Source: Candidatus Cloacimonadota bacterium (GTDB lineage: Bacteria > Cloacimonadota > Cloacimonadia > Cloacimonadales > JAOZMQ01). Taken from it: a DNA stretch of 7,105 nt. Below the pieces are notes generated by a model. It was not told where the DNA came from. It ran no database searches and saw nothing but the letters and a program-made list of their open reading frames with translations. Below, piece by piece: positions 1 through 5,433 of the stretch; the stretch's first letter is position 1, and each line of letters begins with the position of its first letter. The stretch lies in NCBI GenBank assembly GCA_029934195.1, contig JAOZMQ010000151.1, positions 1 through 7,105 on the forward strand, given 5' to 3'. The position numbers were made by a program, and so were the translations under genes.

Positions 1-34
1 GAGACTGTGTGGAAGAGTAGGAAATTGCCATTCA
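1..34 (+). rRNA. rrf: 5S ribosomal RNA, 3' end (partial)
   Basis: The first ~30 bases match the 3' third of bacterial 5S rRNA: a GTGTGG segment, then GAGTAGG, AA and TGCCA, corresponding to the helix IV/loop E end and the 3' strand of helix I (E. coli has GAGAGTAGGGAACTGCCAGGCAT). The 5' part lies outside the window, so pairing of helix I cannot be checked and the exact 3' end is uncertain by a few bases. A 23S gene is expected upstream, as in usual rRNA operons; this is an inference. The segment is also richer in G than the flanking DNA, as expected for structured RNA. Confidence 0.87.
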
Positions 35-38
35 TATT

Positions 39-51
39 AAAAACCTTTTTT
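39..51 (+). terminator. possible weak rRNA-operon terminator (A-run, CC, T-run)
   Basis: Just after the 5S end there is a run of five A, two C and six T. The A and T runs could pair weakly around the CC, and the T-run would serve as the U-tract. The stem is short and purely A:T, so termination efficiency is doubtful. If it fails, the surface-protein operon at 93 would be read through from the rRNA operon. No convincing separate promoter is visible between 35 and 92. Confidence 0.3.
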
Positions 52-80
52 ATATATTGATGAATTAACTTTGAGAGATT

Positions 81-85
81 AGAGG
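81..85 (+). promoter_or_regulatory. ribosome binding site for the 93 start
   Basis: AGAGG lies 7 nt before the ATG at 93, with a second GG at 88-89. This good Shine-Dalgarno match supports the ATG at 93 as the start and shows that the genome uses Shine-Dalgarno initiation at least for operon-leading genes. Confidence 0.6.
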
Positions 86-92
86 TAGGAAA

Positions 93-875
93 ATGAAGAA
101 TAAAATATTTTTAATTATGATAATTTTCGTTTCGTCTGCAATCTTTGCAGAAATTTCCGATAGTGTAATATCTGTGAGTAATGAAAATATTATTGAAAAT
201 GACAGCTTTACTATTGAAATTAGTACTTCTTTTCTTGAACCGGAATGGGATATTACAGCGTGTCAATTTGAGTTACATTTTAATTCTTCATTAATCGCAT
301 ATACTGGATATTCTTTAGAAAATACAATTTTTGATGGATTTATGATTGCTATTAATTCCAATAACGATGGCTATATTATTTGTGGTATTATCGGTACTAA
401 TGAAGCAGTTGGTTCAGGAAGTTTAATCAACATTAATTTTATTGCAAATGCGATTGGAGAAACTGATCTAATATTAAATGATTTTTTGTATAACACAGTT
501 CAAATCGAAAATTTGGTTAATGGACATGTTTCTATTGGTTCAGCAATTATTGATAATAAAAATAAAGTACAAAAAGGTAATTATATCTTAAATTTCTGTC
601 CAAATCCTTTTAATATTAGTAAACGTAATTCAAGGAAAGTAAGTCATTTTAATTATAATATTGCGAAAAATAATTCTGTGGTAGATTTTAAAATATATAA
701 TATTCGTGGGAAACTGATAAAGAATATTTTTGAAGGTAAAAAAGAAAAAGGTTTATATCAAAGTTTTTGGGATGGTTCGGATTTACAAAAAAGATATGTA
801 GCAAGTGGTTTATATCTACTGAAAGCAAAAATTGGAAATGATATATTTATAAAAAAAATTTCGCTAATTAAATAA
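93..875 (+). CDS. secreted cohesin-like protein with C-terminal FlgD-Ig/T9SS-type sorting domain
   Basis: A 260-residue protein. Residues 1-19 form a Sec signal peptide (Lys-rich start, hydrophobic core, FA before Glu20). Residues ~22-150 resemble a cohesin-type beta-sandwich: a first strand with DSFTIEI, a CQFELHFN strand, a GSGSLININF strand followed by AIGETDL, and a final HVSIG strand. Residues ~162-260 resemble the FlgD-Ig or T9SS type A C-terminal domain: CPNPFN (usually YPNPFN), VDFKIYNIRGKLIK, a WDG turn, SGLYLLKA and a terminal KKISLIK. Cohesins bind dockerins in cellulosomes, but in FCB bacteria such domains are common in surface proteins without cellulosomes. I infer an exported, probably cell-surface-attached adhesion or scaffold protein. 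No dockerin or enzyme domain is visible. It leads a tight operon with two predicted outer-membrane barrels. Domain identities come from pattern recognition, not a profile search. Confidence 0.82.
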   Translation: MKNKIFLIMIIFVSSAIFAEISDSVISVSNENIIENDSFTIEISTSFLEPEWDITACQFELHFNSSLIAYTGYSLENTIFDGFMIAINSNNDGYIICGIIGTNEAVGSGSLININFIANAIGETDLILNDFLYNTVQIENLVNGHVSIGSAIIDNKNKVQKGNYILNFCPNPFNISKRNSRKVSHFNYNIAKNNSVVDFKIYNIRGKLIKNIFEGKKEKGLYQSFWDGSDLQKRYVASGLYLLKAKIGNDIFIKKISLIK

Positions 876-878
876 GTA

Positions 879-1439
879 ATGTATCGAAAGATTTTTTTCA
901 TTATCTTGCTACTTGTATTCAGTTTTGTGCTTTATTCGGAGGATTTTAATAGGCTCAATATTTCAACTTATGTAATCAAAAATATCAATACATTTGATAA
1001 ATCATGGAATAATCCTAAAGGAATTTGTTTTGATATTTCAACTAACTATAGAAAGATAAACTTCATTGTTGATTTATTTTACACAGATTTTCAAAAAAAA
1101 ACAAGTGTACCTGATTTTAAAATAACATCAATTGCTTTGGGTATTGGAAAAGAAAAAATTCAAATATATAAGAATTTTTATATGAAAAGTTATCTTCTTA
1201 TTGGCAATAATTTAATGAAATTTGAAAAGGAACAAACTCCTGGTATTAATTATGAAAGTGAGATAGGAATTTCTTATAAATTCGCAATGAGTTATGCAAT
1301 TAGCCAAAAATTTTCTATCAATTTAAATTTTTTTGAGCAAAGAATTTTTACGAGAAAAAGAATTTTATTAAAGTGGTTTGGATTATCTTTTTCTTATGAA
1401 ATTGTAACCCCAGAATTTATTCAAAGCTTTCTAAGATGA
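879..1439 (+). CDS. small exported, predicted outer-membrane beta-barrel protein of unknown function
   Basis: A 186-residue protein I do not recognise. Residues 1-20 are a clear signal peptide (MYRKIFF, a long Leu/Ile/Phe/Val core, then LYS before Glu-Asp). The mature part has no hydrophobic helix. Its alternating polar/aromatic stretches are typical of transmembrane beta strands, for example INFIVDLFYTDF, FYMKSYLLIG, YESEIGISYKF, FSINLNFFEQRIF and WFGLSFSYEIV. The ~165 mature residues would fit an 8-strand barrel of OmpA-barrel or OmpW size. The gene starts 3 nt after its upstream neighbour with no clear Shine-Dalgarno sequence, and its stop overlaps the next start (ATGA), so translation is probably coupled on both sides. 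I infer it works with the flanking cohesin-like and TonB-receptor-like proteins. A periplasmic or lipid-facing beta protein is the alternative. Confidence 0.75.
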   Translation: MYRKIFFIILLLVFSFVLYSEDFNRLNISTYVIKNINTFDKSWNNPKGICFDISTNYRKINFIVDLFYTDFQKKTSVPDFKITSIALGIGKEKIQIYKNFYMKSYLLIGNNLMKFEKEQTPGINYESEIGISYKFAMSYAISQKFSINLNFFEQRIFTRKRILLKWFGLSFSYEIVTPEFIQSFLR

Positions 1440-3388
1440 AATCTATATATTTTCTTCTTATATTAATTCTATTTGTTAACTTGCAGGCAAAGTCGGCAAG
1501 CTCAGAAGATTATTTATTTAGAATATCAAAAGAAGAAATGGACGCTAAAGGATTAGGAAAATTATCCGATATATTTTTTTTGGTAAATGGTTTTGATTTC
1601 GCAACAATTGATGGATATAATCATAGTATAGGGTATAATGTTGGTGATACTTATCAGACGCAGAATTATTCTGTATTTATTAATGAAAATGAGATAAAAT
1701 TCAATGATTTTGAGAAAATTAATATTAATACAATTCCTATCAATTATACTTCAATTAATGAAATAATTATTAAAAATGACCCACTTATTTTGGGGAATTT
1801 TCAAATACATATTTTTACGAAAGAGAATATTGAAAAATTATCAATTTCAGGGAAGTTTGATGTAGGAAATGAAACTGGTGATCCTGGACCTTACAAATAC
1901 ACAAAATATTATTCGCCTAATGTAGATCGAGTTGGCTTCTATAATGAAAGTAATGTTGCTTTAAAGTTACATAATTTGGAACTAAATTGTTCGTTTATTG
2001 ATGAGGAAATTACTTATACCGATTTTGCAATAAGGAAGCGCATTCATGGAATGACATCGGAAGGATATGGAAGTGTAGAAAGAAATTCTATTTTTGCAAG
2101 TTGCGGGTATTTATTAAAGAATAACAACCTAAAATTGTCTTTTTTCCAGAATAAAAATGAGCATGAATTTTTATTTTTTGCTCCACTTGGAAGGGAAGTT
2201 CCGATAAATAATACCAGTTATCAGACGACTTTTTCATTTGAAAATCTTGTTTCAAAGAATATTTGTGGAAATGTTACTTATTATGAACATTTAATTGAAA
2301 CTATAAAAAATCCGGAAAATATTTCAATTGATTTATTAGAAAAAAATTGGAATGGAAGTGTTGATTTAAATAACAAGAATAATCGATTTCAGATTAGAAA
2401 TAGATTGAAATTTGAAATGAATAAATTGAGCTTTTTTAAAAATGAGAATCAAATAGAAGAAAATATTTTTGGAATCTCATCAAATATAAAGCAGATATGG
2501 TCGAATTGTTATGAAACAAGTATAGCTGTAAATCTGATTAAAAATGAAAAGGAATGGCATCAAAAATTTCAATTACTAAACGAGATGAAATTCAAAAAGA
2601 ACTATTTTGCCAGACTTTCTTTTACTTACGAACATTTTGATTCAAAGTATAAAAAAAACGCTTGGAATTATTTGATCGATGATGGAGAACTTTTTGAAGA
2701 AAAAAGAATAGAAATTATTGATGATACCGAAAGTAGAAAAAGTAAGATATTTAATTCATCTTTAGAATTAAGAAAAAACTACCGGTCAGGGTTTTGCAGA
2801 TTTCAATGTAAATTTTCTAAACAAAAAAATATTCTTTTTACAGAACAGGATTTCGCATTGCAAAAAAATTATGCATGTTTTTCAGATGATTTAAAAATTA
2901 CCGACAATAATGAAGGAATACTTTCTGAAGTTTCTATTGAAATCGAAAAAAAATCTTTTTATAAATGGAATCAAAATTTCTATGCTCGATATATTTATTT
3001 GATTGAAAGTAATGAATTGTTCAAAAATAAATTCAAAGAAAGACCGCAACTCACCATCAACTATAGTGTTTTGTATTCATATTATAATGATTTTGTTATC
3101 CATAATCAAATAAGATGGGAAGCAGAAACAGAATGGAATGAATATAGAAGAATTTCTGGAATGACTATTGAAGGTAAGAATATTCTACCGGTGATATTAG
3201 AGCATAAAATTAACGACAAATTTATTTGGAACTCTGTTATTACAAAGAAATTTTGGAAGAAACAAATTTTCTCAAGTTTGATAATTAGAAATGTGTTAAA
3301 TAATAAGATAAATTATCATCCAATTGGAGCGTCCTTTGATTTGACTTTTTTTATAAAAATTTCATATAAATTTGACATCATTAACTAA
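1436..3388 (+). CDS. TonB-dependent-receptor-like outer-membrane protein (plug plus barrel)
   Basis: A 650-residue protein. Residues 1-18 are a signal peptide (core FLLILILFV, cleavage near LQA). Residues ~29-130 match a receptor plug: ISKEEMDAKGLGKLSDIFFLVNGF-type opening, a YSVFINENEI strand (usually V.ING..I), INTIPINYTSINEIII (the IP...I..IEI element), then DPLILGNFQIHIFTK (normally G..A.GG.INI.TK). The rest is a succession of amphipathic beta strands ending FFIKISYKFDIIN, consistent with a closing barrel strand. A motif NETGDPGPY (145-153) followed by PNVDRVG (161-167) marks the plug-barrel junction. No N-terminal carboxypeptidase-like domain and no obvious TonB box are present; only ~10 residues separate the signal peptide from the plug. 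Classic TonB receptors transport siderophores, vitamins or glycans, but nothing here identifies a substrate. The start overlaps the upstream stop by 4 nt. Confidence 0.78.
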   Translation: MKSIYFLLILILFVNLQAKSASSEDYLFRISKEEMDAKGLGKLSDIFFLVNGFDFATIDGYNHSIGYNVGDTYQTQNYSVFINENEIKFNDFEKININTIPINYTSINEIIIKNDPLILGNFQIHIFTKENIEKLSISGKFDVGNETGDPGPYKYTKYYSPNVDRVGFYNESNVALKLHNLELNCSFIDEEITYTDFAIRKRIHGMTSEGYGSVERNSIFASCGYLLKNNNLKLSFFQNKNEHEFLFFAPLGREVPINNTSYQTTFSFENLVSKNICGNVTYYEHLIETIKNPENISIDLLEKNWNGSVDLNNKNNRFQIRNRLKFEMNKLSFFKNENQIEENIFGISSNIKQIWSNCYETSIAVNLIKNEKEWHQKFQLLNEMKFKKNYFARLSFTYEHFDSKYKKNAWNYLIDDGELFEEKRIEIIDDTESRKSKIFNSSLELRKNYRSGFCRFQCKFSKQKNILFTEQDFALQKNYACFSDDLKITDNNEGILSEVSIEIEKKSFYKWNQNFYARYIYLIESNELFKNKFKERPQLTINYSVLYSYYNDFVIHNQIRWEAETEWNEYRRISGMTIEGKNILPVILEHKINDKFIWNSVITKKFWKKQIFSSLIIRNVLNNKINYHPIGASFDLTFFIKISYKFDIIN

Positions 3389-3419
3389 TTTATTTTTTTG
3401 TGTTTATAAGTTAAAAAAT

Positions 3420-3423
3420 GGAG
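3420..3423 (+). promoter_or_regulatory. ribosome binding site that fixes the MscS-family start
   Basis: GGAG lies 5 nt before the ATG at 3429. The same frame stays open upstream to a TTG at 3372 inside the preceding gene, but that TTG has no Shine-Dalgarno match and would add 19 residues (including FFCVYKLKNGVS) unlike an MscS N-terminus. The ATG at 3429 is therefore preferred. Confidence 0.65.
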
Positions 3424-3428
3424 TAAGT

Positions 3429-4313
3429 ATGGATTATCAGTATATTTTGGATTTTTTCCAACAAAATTTGCCGAGAAAAATAATCGTGACAATTGTGATA
3501 GTTTTGATTCTTTCTTTGATAAAATTTGTTATACAAAAAATTATTGAAAAAAAAATATCAAACCTTAAAAATTTATATAAAATAACTAAAATAAATTCTT
3601 ATACAATTGTAGCTGTTGGACTAATTCTTATCGGTAGAATGTGGTTTGTTGGAATGCAATCAATTATGACTTTCCTTGGATTATTTTCTGCTGGATTAGC
3701 TATTTCATTGAAAGATCCATTGCTGAATATTGTAGGATGGTTATTTATTTTTTGGAGAAAACCATTTGAAATAGGTGACAGAATTCAAGTAGGTAAATTG
3801 TCCGGTGATGTGATTGACTTGTCTATTTTTAAATTTACAGTCTTAGAGATTGGTAATTGGGTACATGCAGATCAGAGTACTGGAAGAATAATTCATATTC
3901 CGAATAGTCGTGTGTTTACCGATTCTATATCTAATTATCAAGGAGGATTTGATTTTATTTGGAATGAAATACCTGTTTTGATTACTTTTGAAAGTGATTG
4001 GAAAAAAACAAAAGGTATTCTTTATGATATTATTCAGGAATTTTCAAAAGATATTGTAAAAGAGGCAGAATCTCAAATTAAACAAGCTGCAAAAAAAATG
4101 ATGATTATTTATACTCATTTTACACCAATAGTTTATACAAGTGCAGAAGAAAGTGGGGTTTTACTTACAATCAGATATCTTTGTGATGTCAAAAAAAGGA
4201 GAGGGAGTACTCACGAAATATGGGAAAAAATTCTTGATGAATTTGATAAGCATGATGATATTGATTTGGCTTATCCGACAACAAGATTTTATGCCAATAA
4301 TGAAGGGAATTAG
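3429..4313 (+). CDS. MscS-family small-conductance mechanosensitive channel
   Basis: A 294-residue inner-membrane channel that would open under membrane tension to release solutes during hypo-osmotic shock. Helices are visible at ~17-39 and ~57-76. The pore-lining TM3 region follows at ~79-110: TFLGLFSAGLAISLKDPL, with the small-residue G/A packing face, then NIVGWLFIFWRKPFEIGDRI. This leads into the Sm-like beta domain (GDRIQVGKLSGDV, ~116-128). The family signature IIHIPNSRVF is at ~154-163 (usually PN..), and the C-terminal alpha/beta domain covers ~170-285. The length is typical of the simple MscS type (E. coli MscS 286 aa), with no large periplasmic extension. It follows the receptor-like gene by 40 nt with its own Shine-Dalgarno site, so co-transcription is possible but a functional link is not implied. 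Which MscS subgroup it belongs to cannot be decided by eye. Confidence 0.93.
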   Translation: MDYQYILDFFQQNLPRKIIVTIVIVLILSLIKFVIQKIIEKKISNLKNLYKITKINSYTIVAVGLILIGRMWFVGMQSIMTFLGLFSAGLAISLKDPLLNIVGWLFIFWRKPFEIGDRIQVGKLSGDVIDLSIFKFTVLEIGNWVHADQSTGRIIHIPNSRVFTDSISNYQGGFDFIWNEIPVLITFESDWKKTKGILYDIIQEFSKDIVKEAESQIKQAAKKMMIIYTHFTPIVYTSAEESGVLLTIRYLCDVKKRRGSTHEIWEKILDEFDKHDDIDLAYPTTRFYANNEGN

Positions 4314-4360
4314 TCTTAGTTGCTGTTACGAAATAACATTTACAAATCAGCGTTGAGTTA

Positions 4361-4388
4361 TCTGCTTGTCCGTGTACGCACGCAGACA
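4361..4388. repeat. GC-rich inverted repeat in convergent intergenic region
   Basis: This ~28-bp block is about half G+C inside DNA that is otherwise strongly AT-rich. TGTC-CGTG (4367-4374) can pair with CACG and, after a 2-nt bulge CA, with GACA (4379-4388) around a TACG tetraloop. An alternative outer pairing is TCTGC (4361-4365) with GCAGA (4382-4386). It lies ~50 nt after the mscS-like stop, between convergent genes. It may act as a terminator hairpin, but no strong U-tract follows on either strand, only TGATTTTCTT on +. It could equally be a dispersed intergenic repeat. Copies elsewhere in the genome would decide. CAGCGTT occurs as a direct repeat on both sides (4348-4354 and 4401-4407). 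Confidence 0.5.
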
Positions 4389-4548
4389 TGTGATTTTCTT
4401 CAGCGTTTTAAAATATTAAAAATACCAATGATATTCGCAATTTTAATGCCTTAAATAAAAGCATAATCCTTAATTGATTTGTAAAGCTTATTTTGTAACA
4501 ACTCCATAACTTAAACTATTTAACAGGTAATCGTCAATCGGAAAAGAG
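4389..4548. other. rest of convergent intergenic region, nothing recognisable
   Basis: AT-rich DNA between the hairpin and the end of the minus-strand gene. I see no ORF of note, no tRNA and no strong rho-independent terminator for the minus-strand gene. AATCG is repeated directly at 4528-4540, just beyond its stop, but this does not form a hairpin. Confidence 0.4.
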
Positions 4549-4806
4549 CTATTTTTTTAGAGACAAAATTTTTCCATCAGGGGTTATTTTATCATTAGGT
4601 AAGCGACCAAATTTTACATAATTCTTAAATCTTATGCAATCAGTACGTTTGTTGCCTTTACAATAAGTTTTCACATAAATTTCTATTAAAATGAATAATT
4701 TTTTATCAATTTTTGAAAAGAATGTTTTATTGCACATATTATAATATTTGCAGGTTTTGAGCCTATTTTCAGATGTATTTACTTTAGCTTTCCAAATTTT
4801 TTTCAA
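4549..4806 (-). CDS. small four-cysteine protein, possible metal or Fe-S binder
   Basis: An 85-residue protein when started at the TTG at 4806-4804. Counting from there, cysteines are at 19, 25, 49 and 57, in the pattern CKYYNMC ... YCKGNKRTDCIRF ... FGRLPNDKITPDG. From memory this resembles a family of short proteins found mainly in deltaproteobacteria-like and other anaerobes, with C-P-F-F near the start, YC.G....CARY in the middle and lG..VP.dL.P at the end. Function is not known to me. Four conserved Cys suggest a zinc or iron-sulfur site, which is inference. There is no signal peptide or membrane segment, so it is probably cytoplasmic. It is a single-gene unit, convergent with the mscS-like gene. 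An ATG eight codons upstream (4830-4828) would give 93 residues, but the Shine-Dalgarno position favours the TTG. Confidence 0.72.
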   Translation of the reverse strand: MKKIWKAKVNTSENRLKTCKYYNMCNKTFFSKIDKKLFILIEIYVKTYCKGNKRTDCIRFKNYVKFGRLPNDKITPDGKILSLKK

Positions 4807-4812
4807 AATAAT

Positions 4813-4819
4813 CTCCTTT
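4813..4819 (-). promoter_or_regulatory. strong Shine-Dalgarno site selecting a TTG start
   Basis: On the minus strand AAAGGAG is followed by 6 nt (ATTATT) and then TTG AAA AAA. This is an ideal distance for the TTG at 4806-4804. It lies downstream of the in-frame ATG at 4830-4828, which has only AT-rich sequence before it. The site would be inside the coding region if the ATG were used. Confidence 0.65.
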
Positions 4820-4828
4820 CTTTTTGTC

Positions 4829-4834
4829 ATTATA
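4829..4834 (-). promoter_or_regulatory. candidate -10 box of the four-cysteine gene
   Basis: A perfect TATAAT on the minus strand overlaps the upstream in-frame ATG. Transcription would begin near 4822, leaving a short leader that carries the Shine-Dalgarno site and the TTG start but not the ATG. The -35 region has no good TTGACA (ATTGTA/TATTGT only, with 15-16 nt spacing). In DNA this AT-rich a TATAAT can occur by chance, so the call is tentative. Confidence 0.35.
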
Positions 4835-4848
4835 AATCTTTTTATCTG

Positions 4849-4865
4849 TTACAATATATTTGTAA
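4849..4865. promoter_or_regulatory. inverted repeat TTACAA-N5-TTGTAA, possible operator
   Basis: Two perfect 6-bp arms (4849-4854 and 4860-4865) are separated by five A/T bases. The repeat covers the expected -35 position of the candidate promoter for the minus-strand four-cysteine gene. This geometry suits a dimeric repressor or activator. No regulator gene is in the window, and short AT-rich palindromes arise easily by chance. Confidence 0.35.
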
Positions 4866-5208
4866 AGGAAAAACAATTTTAATTTATGTTGTAGTATATT
4901 TGGTGAAAAGATTAACCTGAAATACAGATATCTTCTTTTTAAAAAAACATCTGAATGTTCGTTAGGTCTTCGCCTTGTTTGGTATTAACATCGTTAATTA
5001 AAAAGAATTTACCATAAATAAAAAGTGTTATCCAAAAATATTAGAAGATAAAAGAAAATATACTAAAATTACAACCATTGAAATCAGGTATTTTGAGTTT
5101 TGTTGGAAAATATAATACATCCGAGGCAACTTATTTTTCTTATTTCATAATTCTTGACAATTCATTGCACCAAAAAAAATTGAAATCAAAACTATAGGGA
5201 AATATTTG
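4866..5208. other. 343-nt stretch with no supported gene
   Basis: Located between the divergent four-cysteine gene and the small ORF/murI unit, so it should hold the promoter for the + strand unit. Isolated promoter-like hexamers are present (TATAAT at 5111-5116, TTGACA at 5154-5159) but neither has a partner at the right spacing. An 8-bp palindrome AGATATCT lies at 4926-4933. A somewhat GC-richer islet lies at 4949-4998. No tRNA, riboswitch or terminator is evident. Confidence 0.5.
4949..4998. repeat. compositionally distinct islet with inverted repeat, possible dispersed repeat or gene remnant
   Basis: About 40% G+C in strongly AT-rich surroundings. It ends in the inverted repeat ATTAAC-ATC-GTTAAT (4984-4989 and 4993-4998). 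On the minus strand it reads as an open, protein-like fragment (DVNTKQGEDLTNIQMFF then stop) within a frame of only ~34 codons. On the + strand it reads MFVRSSPCLVLTSLIKKNLP, then stop. Neither has a Shine-Dalgarno match. A short repeat or a relic of a lost gene are the options; I cannot separate them. Confidence 0.3.
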
Positions 5209-5433
5209 ATGAAAAGAATTATTTTTTTAAGTGAATTATTATTAACATCTAATGTTTCATGGAACAAGTCTCCAAATTCACCTTTTATTAATGAATATAT
5301 AGAGGATTGGAAAAGGGTTTTATTAGTTTTTTCAAATTTATTTCTTTCCACAAATAACGGTTTTTTTTGTTATGAATTCAAAATTTATTTAAATAATGGA
5401 TTCATTTATCAATATAAAAGGAAAATATTATGA
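5209..5433 (+). CDS. doubtful small ORF ahead of murI
   Basis: A 74-codon ORF that I do not recognise. In favour: AGGGA (5196-5200) lies 8 nt before the ATG at 5209, and the stop overlaps the murI start in an ATGA arrangement, as in coupled genes. Against: the product (MKRIIFLSELLLTSNVSW ... FIYQYKRKIL) contains no Ala, only two Gly, and no recognisable domain or convincing signal peptide. MurI also has its own good ribosome binding site, and an equally long ORF is open on the opposite strand (5145-5351). It may simply be the AT-rich murI leader. Confidence 0.28.
   Translation: MKRIIFLSELLLTSNVSWNKSPNSPFINEYIEDWKRVLLVFSNLFLSTNNGFFCYEFKIYLNNGFIYQYKRKIL
5416..5422 (+). promoter_or_regulatory. 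ribosome binding site of murI
   Basis: AAAAGGA is placed 7 nt before the ATG at 5430. The product then begins MTFPIGIFDSGVGG, the normal distance from start to the first glutamate racemase motif. Confidence 0.6.

Noticed and set aside
93..560. Cellulosome scaffoldin
   Set aside because: Only one cohesin-like domain is present, with no carbohydrate-binding module, dockerin or glycoside hydrolase in the neighbourhood.
3372..3428. Upstream TTG start for the MscS-family gene
   Set aside because: It starts inside the previous gene without a ribosome binding site; the ATG at 3429 has GGAG at the right distance and gives a normal MscS N-terminus.
4141..4356. 71-codon + strand ORF
   Set aside because: It lies in another frame of the 3' end of the MscS-family gene and runs past its stop; the MscS frame carries clear family sequence to its end.
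4189..4389. 66-codon - strand ORF
   Set aside because: It is antisense to the MscS-family 3' end, extends into the GC-rich hairpin, has no Shine-Dalgarno match and no recognisable product.
4855..4902. Two TATATTTG copies on the + strand (4855-4862 and 4895-4902) resembling the Bacteroidota -7 element TAnnTTTG
   Set aside because: No TTTG -33 partner is at the right spacing, the distance to the next + strand gene is over 300 nt, and such strings are frequent in AT-rich DNA.
5111..5182. Promoter for murI built from TATAAT (5111) or TTGACA (5154)
   Set aside because: Each hexamer is perfect alone, but TTGACA has no -10-like sequence 16-18 nt downstream and TATAAT has only TTGAGT 12 nt upstream.
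5145..5351. 68-codon - strand ORF starting at GTG
   Set aside because: The product has some protein-like stretches (GEFGDLFHETLDVNN), but there is no Shine-Dalgarno site, no known domain, and it overlaps the equally doubtful + strand ORF. It is probably chance, though not excluded.
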